Assembly: GCA_034440115.1 (NCBI GenBank)
Contig: JAWXBM010000098.1
Location: 1-49,042, forward strand
Origin: JAWXBM01 sp034440115
GTDB taxonomy: Bacteria > Pseudomonadota > Gammaproteobacteria > Xanthomonadales > SZUA-36
Length of the DNA: 49,042 nucleotides
Direction: 5' to 3'
In this document: piece after piece, positions 8,605-18,132 of the stretch
Numbering within the stretch: the stretch's first letter is position 1
How the letters are laid out: each line of letters starts with the position of its first letter
Translations under genes and position numbers: made by a program
The notes under the pieces: model-generated
Seen by the model: the letters and a program-made list of their open reading frames with translations, nothing else
The model's database searches: none
Told to the model about the DNA's origin: nothing

Positions 8605-9264
8605 TCAGGCCTTACCCTTCACCAGAATCTCAACGCGGCGGTTTTGCGAACGCCCTTGCGACGTATCGTTATCTGCAACGGGGTAGCCCTCGCCATAGCC
8701 AAGGGCATTCATCCGTGAGCCGTCTACTCCTCGTAACGACAGGTGTTGTTCAACCGACCCGGCACGACGTTCTGATAATGCCTGGTTGTGTTGTTCGCTA
8801 CCGGTGGAGTCGGTATAGCCCTGTATCAGAATTGCGGTTTTGGGATAGTCCTGCATTACTTGCGAAAAATCATCCAGTGAGCGCATGGCGCCAGATGACA
8901 ATACCGATGAATCAACTGCAAACAGGATGTCCGAGTCAAAGCTGATACGTAGAGTTTCTGCATCAATCCGTTCTACCTCGGCATTTTCTATCTGCTCAAG
9001 TTCGCGTTGCTGCTTATCCATATAAATGCCAACGCCAGCACCCAGTCCGGCACCAACAGCAGCGCCGCCCAGAACCTCATCAAGTTCGCCATCACCCACA
9101 AACAAACCAGCGACCGCGCCAGCCGCAGCGCCGATCATGGCGCCCTTTTTGGTTTTGGCGTAGGGGTCATTGGGATCGCTGGCGGTCGTTGCACAGGCAG
9201 TCAGGTAAAGGGCCGCCACAGGTACCAGCAGCAGCCTTAAAGGGATTCTTTTTCCGTTATGCAT
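8605..9264 (-). CDS. OmpA-family outer-membrane lipoprotein with glycine-zipper segment
   Basis: A 219-residue protein. A lipoprotein signal ends in the lipobox LTAC with the lipidated Cys at 24. Next come a Gly/Ala-rich zipper (AAAGAVAGLFVG and GGAAVGAGLGAGVG) and then a C-terminal OmpA/MotB peptidoglycan-binding domain (about 100-217) with QGYTDSTGS and a final NRRVEILV. The layout resembles E. coli YiaD. It probably ties the outer membrane to peptidoglycan. I chose the second ATG (9264) because GGGAG is six bases upstream; the ATG at 9270 would abut that site. It is a single gene, convergent with acnA and 76 bases downstream of lhr. Confidence 0.88.
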   Translation of the reverse strand: MHNGKRIPLRLLLVPVAALYLTACATTASDPNDPYAKTKKGAMIGAAAGAVAGLFVGDGELDEVLGGAAVGAGLGAGVGIYMDKQQRELEQIENAEVERIDAETLRISFDSDILFAVDSSVLSSGAMRSLDDFSQVMQDYPKTAILIQGYTDSTGSEQHNQALSERRAGSVEQHLSLRGVDGSRMNALGYGEGYPVADNDTSQGRSQNRRVEILVKGKA

Positions 9265-9340
9265 TTCCATCTCCCGGTGTTTAAGCCAAAGTCAGCAAGT
9301 TTGGCCAGTATGCAGCATTTGGCTGACCAATGGCTGAACT

Positions 9341-12300
9341 TCACATTGTGCTGTTTCTGGCTTTAGGCTGCAGCTGGCGCACTGGTGATAGCTGCAATCG
9401 CAAATGTTCGACATTGAGTTGCAGTTTTTGATCCAGTATTTCAACTTCGCTGCCTTGCAAACGCGCGACCGGCAAACCATGCCGCAACAGAATGCGGTGC
9501 CCATTGACTGCAGGCGTTTTTACTCCCGGTGTGATAATTCCGCCCAGGTTTAACGGATCGCTTGCGGCAATCACCAGCAGTTTGTCACTCGAACTCTGTT
9601 GATCTGCATTGCGCAACAGCCCAAGCGCTTCCGGTAAGGCAAACTGTTCACCGGAAAACCCATCCACGAAGCGTCCGCCCAGCACCTCGCCGCGATCTTC
9701 CATGCGGCGGTAATAGCGCAGCAAATCCCGCCAGGGTGGAAGCAGGCTTTCACGTTCAAGCACGGCCCGGAACACCACGCCATAACGTCGCAACAAGGCC
9801 ATGCAAATCAGGGCTGCTTTGCTGTTCGGACCAGAATCCAGGATGGGGACTGGTGCGTTGAATTTGCTCCACCGACCCAACATGCCATTGAATTCACCGC
9901 TGTTCCCCATAACCCGGCGCGCATTGCGCAGTTGCCGCCTTTTTTGCTGCTCAGGACGTGCCAGCCAACGCAGCGGTGAAAAAGCATCGGCAGTGATCAG
10001 ACCTCTTGCTACCAGTAGTCCCAACACCTGCTCCAGTTGTGGCTGCAGCAGACCGGTCGTGGCCAACAGATCAGCCATAAACATGGCGCCATGGGTTTGA
10101 AATTGGCTCAGAACCGCTGTAGCCGCATCCGGCATATCACCGTCAGCATGCAAGGTACCGTCATGCCAGGCGGACAGCGCGGCGCGAGGCACCATGGCCA
10201 GAGGTGTCGCAGAAATCAACTGTTGCCGGTCGGAAGCACCCTGCGCAGGCCGGAACCAGGCCAGTTGCCCGCTTAAAAACATCTGGTCCAGGCTTTGCGC
10301 CGAATAGTGACGGCAACGGGATTGAAGTAATTCAGGCTCCCAGGCAGCCAGAGGCGCTGCCCAGCCCTCTAACTGGGCCAACACAGGACCTAACTCGGCT
10401 CCGCGATTGTCCGCGCTATTGTCCAGGTTGTTATCCAGGCCATGCCAGCAGAGCAGGAAACGCATGTAACTGGCCGGTGCCACAACACGGCCAGACTGAC
10501 GGCGCTTCTCCCTGCTGTAGCGGTGAATTCGTGCCAGCAGGCGGCGCTCGCACCAGATCGAGGCAGGAGCTGGTTGATCAAACTCTAATCCAACAGGCTC
10601 TGAGCTGTCTGCAATCGAATCGGGGGCCACCGATCCAGTGTCCATAGCCATGGCATAGCCCTGGGTTTGCAGCGCCAGCAAAGCGTATTCCAGACGGCCT
10701 CGGGACAGCCCGAAGTCATCAGCCAGACGAACCACACTCACTGGCCCCAAGCCAGACAGACGACTGCGTAGGAGCTCAATGAGAGCCACGTTACTTTCAG
10801 GGCGCTTCTCGTGGGTCCAGACGGGGCCAGGGTCGGGTCGCGGTTGACGGGTCTCATCCAGCGCCAGAAACTCACCCAGTCGCTCTGTTGCTACCCACCA
10901 TTGCTTGCCATCAGAGGAGCTCACGCAGCTGACGCGCAATTCTTCAGCCAATGCCTGGAACCAGCGACCCCAAAGCCTTGCATCACCGCTGGCGCCGGTG
11001 GCAGATTGACCACTGGTGAATTCTTCCTGGGTCAGAAAACCCAATTGCAACAGGCCATCATGCAATTCATCCGGATTGCGCGGCGCAATCCAGCACTCGG
11101 CCTGCACCTGCTCTATCGCGGTGCGACTGATAATGCTGAGCATAGCCGCATCAACCAGGTCGTTACCACGCTGCGATATGGCCCGGGTCCGACGATTTTC
11201 GGCTTCACCGTCATCGAGAAAGGCGTAAGGCCGGGCATTGATGATTTCCGCCGCCAGCGGCGATGGCGCTACCAGGTCAACACTGCGAATTTCGACTTCG
11301 CCCCGCTCGCGGCGAATCAACACCTGCTCCAGGCCTTCTATGTCCATAGTTTCGTGCAGGCAGTCGGAGATGGTCTGCACCACCAGGGGGTGATCCGGAA
11401 TTTCCCGCTCCCCACGAATATTTTCCAGACAGGCCAGTTGATCCGGAAAGACCACAGCTACCAGGTCTTCAGCCTGGTTGCGCTGCCATTGGGGCGGCAA
11501 CTTCTTGCCATTCCGCATGCGCTGTACCGCCAGCGCAATGGTGGCGTTCCAACGCCAACGAACGCCAAACATGGGTGCATCCAGCAAAGCCTGGATCAGC
11601 ACCTCACGCACGCTGGCAGAGTTCAGGAATGCCGGTACCGCATCGCGATCGAAGCTGTGGGTTTCACCCAGTGACAGAATCAGGCAATCTTCCAGCGCCG
11701 CGGCCTGCAATTCAAAATTAAAGTGCCGGCAAAAGCGTTTACGCAGAGCCAATCCCCAGGCGCGCATGATGCGTGAACCCAAGGGGGCATGGATCACCAG
11801 GTGCATATCGCCGGTATCATCAAAGAAGCGTTCCAGCACCATTTGCTTTTGCGTAGGAATACAGCCCAACGCTCCAAGTACAGCCGCCATGTACTCCACT
11901 GCTTGCTCTGCTGCCGCAGGATTGTGCAGCGATGTATCCAACCACTGCGTGACCTCCGCCACTGATTGCTCGCGTAACCGTGTTTGCAGTTGGTCGCGCA
12001 AATCGGAAACAGCAGCGGACAGCTCATCACTGCGGCCCGGTGCATCGCCCACCCAGAAGGGAATGGTGGGTGGCTGGCCATGGGCGTCCTCGACCAACAC
12101 CCGGCTTTGTTCCACTTTCAGGATGCGGTAACTGCTGTTACCCAGTTGGAAAATGTCGCCTGGTAAACTCTCAAAGGCAAAATCCTCATTCAGCGTGCCG
12201 ACGCGAAAGCCTTGTGGCTGCATGATGACTTCATAATCGAACTGATCAGGAATGGCTCCACCATTTTGCAGTGCAGTCAGCCGCGCTGCCGGCCGGGCGC

Positions 12301-13723
12301 GCAAACGGCCATTGATGGCGTCATGATGAACATAGGCCCCGCTGCGGCCCCGGCGGGTGGCATAGCCATTGGCCAACATATCCAGCAATTGGTCGAAAGC
12401 GGCGCGCTGCATTCGCTGGTAAGGCCAGGCGGATTTAACCATGGCAAACAGCGCATCAGTTTCCCAGTCGCGGGCGCTGAGTTCAGCGACTATTTGCTGT
12501 GCCAAAACATCCAGCGGCGCTGTGGGTATCCGGATCTGGTCCAGAACCCCCTGCTCCACCGACTGCAAAACAGCTATACATTCCAGCAAGTCATCGCGGG
12601 TAAGCGGAAACAAGCGGCCCTTGGGTGTTTCGCCCACGCCGTGCCCGGCTCTACCGACCCGTTGGATGAAGGCTGAGATGCTGCCCGGCGAACCCAACTG
12701 GCACACCAGGTCTATATGGCCAATGTCGATGCCCAACTCCAGCGAAGCCGTTGCCACCAGGGCACGCAAATGCCCGGATTTGAGCGCCTGTTCAGCTTGC
12801 AGACGATGGTCGCGGGACAGGCTGCCGTGGTGGGCGGTGACCGCTTCTTCACCATATTTTTCGGCAATGCGCTCAGCCAGATGGCGGGCAACCCGTTCTG
12901 CCAGTCGCCGAGTGTTGACGAAAATCAGCGTGGTCTTATGCGACTCAACCAGTTGCTGCAGACGGTTATAGATCTCTTCCCAGACTTCATTGGCCAGCAC
13001 CGGTGACAGCGGCGATGGCGGAATTTCCAAGCCAAGATCGCGTTGCCGCTGATGACCGGTATCGACAATGCGGCAATCCCTGCCACCGGTCAGAAAATGG
13101 GCAATCTCACTGATCGGCTTTTGTGTGGCTGACAGTCCGATACGCCTGGCCGGCTGTGGCAGCAATGCATCCAATCGCGCTAATGAAAGCGCCAGATGGC
13201 TACCGCGTTTGCTGGCTGCCACGGCATGAATTTCATCCACGATGACCTCACGCACCGTTGATAACATGCTGCGGCCGGAGGCAGAGGTGAGCAACAGGTA
13301 TAAGGACTCTGGTGTGGTCACCAGAATTTGCGGTGGATGGCGGCGCATCTGCTCCCGTTCACCCGGCGTAGTATCGCCGGTGCGAACCATGGCACGAATC
13401 CCAGACTGACCCATACCCTGCTCTGCCAGCCATAGTTCGATACCCAGCAGCGGCAGTTGCAGATTCTTCTCAATGTCATTGGACAAGGCTTTGAGGGGCG
13501 ATACATAAAGCACCTGTACCGACTCGGGCAATGCCGCCTCGCGGCTGTCGACCACCAACTGGTTAATGGCACACAGAAACGCGGCAAAGGTCTTACCGCT
13601 GCCGGTAGGCGCGGCAATCAATACATCATGACCCTGCTCGATTTCATGCCAGGCGGCCAGTTGTACCGGCGTAGCCGCATCGAAGCTGCGATCGAACCAG
13701 GATTGAACGGCAGGATGAAACAT
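9341..13723 (-). CDS. lhr: Large ATP-dependent helicase Lhr
   Basis: A 1460-residue superfamily 2 helicase close in size to E. coli Lhr (about 1540). Walker A is APTGSGKT (38-45), the DEAD-box equivalent is DEIH (163-166), and the C-terminal helicase motifs ASLELGIDIG and FIQRVGRAGH are present in the first 400 residues. The Lhr winged-helix/beta-barrel core follows, and the last 500 or so residues are the long Lhr C-terminal domain. Lhr is a 3'-5' translocase connected with DNA repair. The ATG is preceded by a weak site only. No nuclease or ligase gene accompanies it, unlike the Lhr clusters known from some other bacteria. Confidence 0.95.
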   Translation of the reverse strand: MFHPAVQSWFDRSFDAATPVQLAAWHEIEQGHDVLIAAPTGSGKTFAAFLCAINQLVVDSREAALPESVQVLYVSPLKALSNDIEKNLQLPLLGIELWLAEQGMGQSGIRAMVRTGDTTPGEREQMRRHPPQILVTTPESLYLLLTSASGRSMLSTVREVIVDEIHAVAASKRGSHLALSLARLDALLPQPARRIGLSATQKPISEIAHFLTGGRDCRIVDTGHQRQRDLGLEIPPSPLSPVLANEVWEEIYNRLQQLVESHKTTLIFVNTRRLAERVARHLAERIAEKYGEEAVTAHHGSLSRDHRLQAEQALKSGHLRALVATASLELGIDIGHIDLVCQLGSPGSISAFIQRVGRAGHGVGETPKGRLFPLTRDDLLECIAVLQSVEQGVLDQIRIPTAPLDVLAQQIVAELSARDWETDALFAMVKSAWPYQRMQRAAFDQLLDMLANGYATRRGRSGAYVHHDAINGRLRARPAARLTALQNGGAIPDQFDYEVIMQPQGFRVGTLNEDFAFESLPGDIFQLGNSSYRILKVEQSRVLVEDAHGQPPTIPFWVGDAPGRSDELSAAVSDLRDQLQTRLREQSVAEVTQWLDTSLHNPAAAEQAVEYMAAVLGALGCIPTQKQMVLERFFDDTGDMHLVIHAPLGSRIMRAWGLALRKRFCRHFNFELQAAALEDCLILSLGETHSFDRDAVPAFLNSASVREVLIQALLDAPMFGVRWRWNATIALAVQRMRNGKKLPPQWQRNQAEDLVAVVFPDQLACLENIRGEREIPDHPLVVQTISDCLHETMDIEGLEQVLIRRERGEVEIRSVDLVAPSPLAAEIINARPYAFLDDGEAENRRTRAISQRGNDLVDAAMLSIISRTAIEQVQAECWIAPRNPDELHDGLLQLGFLTQEEFTSGQSATGASGDARLWGRWFQALAEELRVSCVSSSDGKQWWVATERLGEFLALDETRQPRPDPGPVWTHEKRPESNVALIELLRSRLSGLGPVSVVRLADDFGLSRGRLEYALLALQTQGYAMAMDTGSVAPDSIADSSEPVGLEFDQPAPASIWCERRLLARIHRYSREKRRQSGRVVAPASYMRFLLCWHGLDNNLDNSADNRGAELGPVLAQLEGWAAPLAAWEPELLQSRCRHYSAQSLDQMFLSGQLAWFRPAQGASDRQQLISATPLAMVPRAALSAWHDGTLHADGDMPDAATAVLSQFQTHGAMFMADLLATTGLLQPQLEQVLGLLVARGLITADAFSPLRWLARPEQQKRRQLRNARRVMGNSGEFNGMLGRWSKFNAPVPILDSGPNSKAALICMALLRRYGVVFRAVLERESLLPPWRDLLRYYRRMEDRGEVLGGRFVDGFSGEQFALPEALGLLRNADQQSSSDKLLVIAASDPLNLGGIITPGVKTPAVNGHRILLRHGLPVARLQGSEVEILDQKLQLNVEHLRLQLSPVRQLQPKARNSTM

Positions 13724-13796
13724 GGCTTTAGTTTAGCCTGAATATTCTCAAATTCTGCGAATCCGCAGTTAAGTTGCAACCGATCAGCCGAAAGGC

Positions 13797-14237
13797 TTAG
13801 TTTCCAAGCGTTCGCACTGGCTTCCAATGAGCAGTTTGCAACAACCACTCACCTTTCTGCTGCCGCCAGAGACTGCTGACCTGGTACAACTGGCCGCTAT
13901 CCGGCAACCAACCCTCGCCTCCGGTCAGCAAAACCTGAAAGCTGGCCTCTGCTTCATCGACCCCAGCGGGCAAAACCTTGACCGGCAACATTTGAACGTG
14001 CACGCGCTTGTGACGTCGCAACTGATGCAACAGCAGGCCATTCAACTGATCATGATTGAACTCACCGCCCTGACCATGAAAATCTTTTGCTACATAGGCC
14101 ATAAAGTCACGCCGCTCACCCGCTTCGATATGCGCTTCCATATTGCGCAGCTTGGTGGTGATCTGTTGCTCCAGGCTAAGCTCGGAGCTACAGCCCGGCA
14201 GAGCCAGCAGCAGGAAGCTGGCAAGCGTCCGGTTCAT
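13797..14237 (-). CDS. Small predicted lipoprotein, possibly NTF2-like
   Basis: A 146-residue protein of unknown function. The N-terminus (MNRTLASFLLLALPGCSSE) is a short lipoprotein signal with Cys 16; proline at -2 makes the lipobox unusual. The rest has a helical start, then alternating strands ending in a Trp-rich part (SSLWRQQKGEWLLQTAHWKP), which looks like a SnoaL/NTF2-like alpha+beta fold, but this is only a resemblance. The frame runs on to 14339 inside the next gene; ATG 14237 is chosen for the signal peptide. It follows the GCS2-CBS gene by 25 bases and so is probably co-transcribed with it. Confidence 0.7.
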   Translation of the reverse strand: MNRTLASFLLLALPGCSSELSLEQQITTKLRNMEAHIEAGERRDFMAYVAKDFHGQGGEFNHDQLNGLLLHQLRRHKRVHVQMLPVKVLPAGVDEAEASFQVLLTGGEGWLPDSGQLYQVSSLWRQQKGEWLLQTAHWKPVRTLGN

Positions 14238-14262
14238 AGCGACCAGCCAACGTGAGCGCAGG

Positions 14263-16197
14263 TCAGTTGAAGTCTTTGGAGAGCTCGGTTGCGGCAAGGT
14301 ATGACTCCAGCAAATGAGACGAAACCACGACCAGGTCATGCTCGGTCACCAAGCCAACCAGCTTGCCATCTCGCAGCACCGGTAAGCAGGCCAGTTGTTT
14401 GTCGCGCATCAGGCGAATGGCATCGACTGTGTTCGTTTCAGGACTTACGGTTATGGGATCCGGATTCATGATTTCACTCACGCTGACCTTGGCGCTGTCA
14501 CCTACCCGACCATTGGCGACCAGGCGCAGCAAAGCACGGTGTGACACCAGCCCCACCAATTTGCTGGAATCATCTTCTACTGGTATGTGACGCACGTGGC
14601 GCCAATCCATAAGGGTTGCTGCAAAATCAACAATGTCGTCAGGCCTGACGGTAAACAGATCTGTGGTCATGAACTGCCCCACATGCCGGTAACTTTCACG
14701 CCAGTCCTGCTTTTCACAAAAATGTGCCAACTGCCATTCAGCAATAGGCAGGCCAGCAGACTGCTGGTGCACCAGGCTGCTGACCAGACAACGCATACGC
14801 TGGTTCTGTGTGCCTTGCTCGCCCATGTTCTCCAGCGATTCCAGCAGCCAGTGTGAACCGGTACGCCGCTTGTTGACCCGCTCCTCCAGCACGCCGAGAT
14901 AGCGTTCAATATCGCCCCGGTCTATGGCCATATGCTCCAGGCCTTCGCGCGCCAAAGGAATCAATTGCTGGGTGAGCAAATCCTTGACCGGTAAGTAACT
15001 GTCGTCAAACCAGTTCATCTGCGCGCGCATGCCCTCACGGGCAGCCGTCAGGAAGTTGCTTTTTACATCTTCAAAGCGAATTTGTTCGCGCACATTGGGG
15101 TGTTGTTCCGCCATGCCCGCCATCATGCCGAAAAAGAATGCTGCATTGGCAATTTCATCGACTACGGTTGGCCCCGCGGGAGAAACGCGGTTTTCAATAC
15201 GCAAATGCGCCACGCCATTACTTACGCCGTAGCAGGGCCGGTTCCAGCGATAAACCGTGCCATTATGCAAACGCAAAGCGTTTAGTTTGGGGGCTGCGCC
15301 CCGCTGCACCATCGCCAGTGGGTCGTCTTCAGTATCAGTGGTTATCAGGATGCGATTGCGCGCAATGTCGTCCTTGAAGATTTCGGTAACGGATTGGTCA
15401 ATCCAGCGATCACCGAAATGAACTCGCGGATGCTGGCCGCGCGCCTGCAACGCAGTGGAGCGCGAATCCACTGAATGCTCAAATACCGCGATGCGGGTTT
15501 CATGCCACAAACGCCTGCCCAGCAGCAGGGGTGAGTTGACACTGGCTGCCAACAGGGGTGCAGTGACAACCTGGGCAATGTTGTACAGCCGGGCGAATTC
15601 CTCTGCTCCAACCTGGAAATGCACCTGAAAACTGGTATCGCAGGCTTCCAGCATGACGTTGTCATGACTGATAGACAATTGATCAATGCCATCGATGCTG
15701 AAACGGAATTCCTCACCGCGTAGCGAATGCAGAGCATCGTTCAAAGCAAAATAGCGTGGCTCGGGCATCATGGAGTCCAGCCCCAGGTGTTCCAGCCTCA
15801 GAGTCGGCAAAATACCAACCAGGGCTATATCGCAGTCAGCCCGGCCCGCCGCGACCCGTGCGTGCGCATAGAGCTCTTGTGCTTCCTGCCCCATCAGGCG
15901 CAAACAATCACCGCCCATGCGCCGGGGTGAAAGATTAGCCTCGAGGTTGAACAAACCCAGTTCATTGGTGAAGCGGCTATCGTCAATATGCTGCAGTAAC
16001 TCGGATGCCCGGTTTGCCGGGCCAAAAGCCTGGTCGACAATAAACATTTCCTGCTCCGCACCAATGCGCCGTATGCCGGATTCGATCAGGCCGCGTGAAA
16101 TCATCAAATCCAGCACACGACCTTCCTCGAGCAACGAACGCATAAAGGCCTGATGGCCTGCATCGTTGTTATCGGGTTTGACGTTATATTCTCCCAT
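14263..16197 (-). CDS. Glutamate-cysteine ligase-like (GCS2) protein with C-terminal tandem CBS domains
   Basis: A 644-residue two-part protein. Residues about 20-400 have GCS2-type carboxylate-amine ligase features: RRIGAEQEMFIVD, then NELGLFNLEANLSPRR, a SVDSRSTALQARGQ segment and HLRIENRVSPAGPT. Residues about 500-560 and 575-635 are two CBS domains (start VGQFMTTDLFTVRPDD; second SEIMNPDPITVSPETNT), a pair that usually binds adenine nucleotides. I infer an ATP-dependent ligase or related activity gated by nucleotide binding; the substrate is unknown. The frame extends to a TTG at 16260, but ATG 16197 is preferred. It is divergent from fadD and precedes a small lipoprotein gene. Confidence 0.85.
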   Translation of the reverse strand: MGEYNVKPDNNDAGHQAFMRSLLEEGRVLDLMISRGLIESGIRRIGAEQEMFIVDQAFGPANRASELLQHIDDSRFTNELGLFNLEANLSPRRMGGDCLRLMGQEAQELYAHARVAAGRADCDIALVGILPTLRLEHLGLDSMMPEPRYFALNDALHSLRGEEFRFSIDGIDQLSISHDNVMLEACDTSFQVHFQVGAEEFARLYNIAQVVTAPLLAASVNSPLLLGRRLWHETRIAVFEHSVDSRSTALQARGQHPRVHFGDRWIDQSVTEIFKDDIARNRILITTDTEDDPLAMVQRGAAPKLNALRLHNGTVYRWNRPCYGVSNGVAHLRIENRVSPAGPTVVDEIANAAFFFGMMAGMAEQHPNVREQIRFEDVKSNFLTAAREGMRAQMNWFDDSYLPVKDLLTQQLIPLAREGLEHMAIDRGDIERYLGVLEERVNKRRTGSHWLLESLENMGEQGTQNQRMRCLVSSLVHQQSAGLPIAEWQLAHFCEKQDWRESYRHVGQFMTTDLFTVRPDDIVDFAATLMDWRHVRHIPVEDDSSKLVGLVSHRALLRLVANGRVGDSAKVSVSEIMNPDPITVSPETNTVDAIRLMRDKQLACLPVLRDGKLVGLVTEHDLVVVSSHLLESYLAATELSKDFN

Positions 16198-16352
16198 GCT
16201 GTTGTGCCTGTTTGTGCCTTGCCAAGGCCGATCATAAACACTCTGGCTTGGAACTGGCAAACGGAATTCCGTATATGCTTCACCAGTTACAACTCGTTAA
16301 TGTCAATTTACTGGCGCCGACTTCTTGCTGGAGGAGGGGGCGTTGTGATGCA

Positions 16353-16427
16353 ATGAAGACAAAATCGGGCTGGCCAATACTCCTGCCCATCCGTACTGCT
16401 GAAAAATTCGAGGTGAAATGTGAATAA
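16353..16427 (+). CDS. Possible 24-residue leader ORF overlapping the fadD start
   Basis: ATG at 16353 opens a 24-codon frame ending TAA at 16425-16427, eight bases past the first base of the fadD GTG. It is preceded by an exceptionally strong GGAGGAGGGGG (16330-16340), 12 bases away. At the better spacing of 7 bases sits ATG-CAA-TGA (16348), whose stop overlaps the ATG at 16353. No homologue is recognised. It could be a translational leader controlling fadD, or chance. Confidence 0.3.
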   Translation: MKTKSGWPILLPIRTAEKFEVKCE

Positions 16428-18120
16428 ACCGTGGTTGGCCAATTACCCGAAGGGTGTACCTGCAGAAATCGACCTGGGGGAATTTGCTTCCATAGTGGAA
16501 ATCTTCGACAACAGTTGCCAGCAATTCGCCCAGCGGCCGGCGTTCAGCAACTTCAAGACAGCGATTACTTACGCCGAACTGAATCGGCTTACCCGTAACT
16601 TTGCTGCCTGGTTACAGCACCAGGGGCTCAAAAAGGGTGATCGCATCGCCCTGATGATGCCGAACATCCTGCAATACCCGGTGGCCATATTTGGAGCTTT
16701 ACGGGCCGGCCTGGTGGTGGTCAATACCAATCCCCTGTACACCGCCCGCGAGTTGAAACACCAGTTGACGGACTCGGGTGCCCGGGCCATTGTCGTGGTG
16801 GAAAATTTTGTACATGTATTGCAGGAAATTCGTCATGAGGTGCCGCTCGACTTTGTGATCACCACTCGGGTCGGCGATATGTTGAAGTTTCCCAAAGGAC
16901 TGCTGGTCAATTTCGTTCTACAGCATGTAAAGAAGGCCATACCGGCCTGGAGCCTGCCTGGCTCCGTGCGATTTTCGAATACTTTGCAGCAAGGCGAGCG
17001 CCTGCCCTTCGCTGACGTTGCCATGGGCTTTGAAGATCTCGCTTTTTTGCAATACACCGGCGGCACTACCGGAGTGGCTAAAGGCGCCATGCTGACGCAT
17101 AAAAACCTGGTGGCGAACATGCTGCAGTCCAAAGCCTGGCTGACCTCCAGCGATATTGGTGATGGCGGTGAAGTCATTATCACCGCCTTGCCGCTTTATC
17201 ATATTTTTGCTTTGACGGCCAACTGCCTGGTCTTCATGTGTTTGGGGGGTTGTAATGTGCTGATCACCAATCCGCGTGACATGGCTGGCTTTGTCAAGGA
17301 ACTGGCTGAAAACCGTTTCACCATGCTCACGGGTGTGAACACGCTGTTTAATGGCCTGCTCAACACGCCCGGATTCAGTGAGCTCGATTTCAGCCAGTTA
17401 AAAGGCACTTTAGGTGGTGGCATGGCGGTGCAGCGAGCGGTTGCTGAGCGATGGAAGCAAGTCACTGGTGGTTCTTTGATTGAAGCGTACGGCCTGACAG
17501 AAACCTCACCGGCCGCCTGCATGAACCCATTGGACCAGAAAGAGTTCTCCGGCTATATCGGCCTGCCGATATCATCTACCGAGTGCGCCATCATGACTGA
17601 TGAAGGCGAGTTCTTGCCAGCGGGTGAGACTGGCGAACTGGTCATTCGTGGCCCTCAGGTGATGAAAGGCTATTGGCAAAGTCCTGAAGAAACAGCCAAG
17701 GTGCTGATCGGGGATGGTTGGCTGCGCACCGGCGATATTGCCATCATGAACGAAGGCGGTTTTTTCAAAATCGTTGACCGTAAAAAGGACATGATCCTGG
17801 TCTCCGGCTTCAATGTGTATCCCAACGAGATCGAGGACGTGATTGCCATGCATCCGAAAGTGCTGGAGGTGGCCGCCATCGGCTTGCCAGATGATAAATC
17901 AGGAGAATCCGTCAAAGTGTTCGTGGTGCGCAAAGATCCGTCTTTAACAGTGGAAGAGGTAAAGCAGATTGCCGCGGAGCAACTGACCGGTTACAAGCGT
18001 CCGCGGCATATTGAATTTCGTGATGAGTTGCCTAAAAGCAATGTGGGCAAGATCCTGCGCCGCGAACTACGCGCCGAAGCACTGCTTGCGCTGGGAGAAT
18101 CGGGCAAGCCTCAGCATTAA
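16420..18120 (+). CDS. fadD: Long-chain-fatty-acid--CoA ligase FadD
   Basis: A 566-residue adenylate-forming enzyme of the size of FadD (561 in E. coli), activating fatty acids to acyl-CoA at the inner membrane for beta-oxidation. Visible motifs are the P-loop YTGGTTGVAKGAMLTH (near 210-225), the AYGLTETSPA element, GWLRTGDIA, the hinge DRKKDMILVSG and the C-terminal catalytic lysine in KSNVGKILRREL. The GTG start has GAGG six bases upstream. It is divergent from the GCS2-CBS gene and convergent with dinB (12 bases apart). Other beta-oxidation genes (fadJ, fadI, fadE) are elsewhere in the window. Confidence 0.96.
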   Translation: MNKPWLANYPKGVPAEIDLGEFASIVEIFDNSCQQFAQRPAFSNFKTAITYAELNRLTRNFAAWLQHQGLKKGDRIALMMPNILQYPVAIFGALRAGLVVVNTNPLYTARELKHQLTDSGARAIVVVENFVHVLQEIRHEVPLDFVITTRVGDMLKFPKGLLVNFVLQHVKKAIPAWSLPGSVRFSNTLQQGERLPFADVAMGFEDLAFLQYTGGTTGVAKGAMLTHKNLVANMLQSKAWLTSSDIGDGGEVIITALPLYHIFALTANCLVFMCLGGCNVLITNPRDMAGFVKELAENRFTMLTGVNTLFNGLLNTPGFSELDFSQLKGTLGGGMAVQRAVAERWKQVTGGSLIEAYGLTETSPAACMNPLDQKEFSGYIGLPISSTECAIMTDEGEFLPAGETGELVIRGPQVMKGYWQSPEETAKVLIGDGWLRTGDIAIMNEGGFFKIVDRKKDMILVSGFNVYPNEIEDVIAMHPKVLEVAAIGLPDDKSGESVKVFVVRKDPSLTVEEVKQIAAEQLTGYKRPRHIEFRDELPKSNVGKILRRELRAEALLALGESGKPQH

Positions 18121-18132
18121 ACCAGCGGATGA

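Noticed and set aside
10811..11674. A 287-codon open frame opposite lhr
   Set aside because: It is a shadow of the lhr coding frame in a GC-rich gene; the sense frame has clear helicase motifs.
8605..16197. OmpA-like lipoprotein, lhr, small lipoprotein and GCS2-CBS gene as one defence or repair island
   Set aside because: The genes have no shared theme, Lhr is a widespread chromosomal gene, no nuclease, transposase or toxin-like gene is present, and base composition does not look different by eye.
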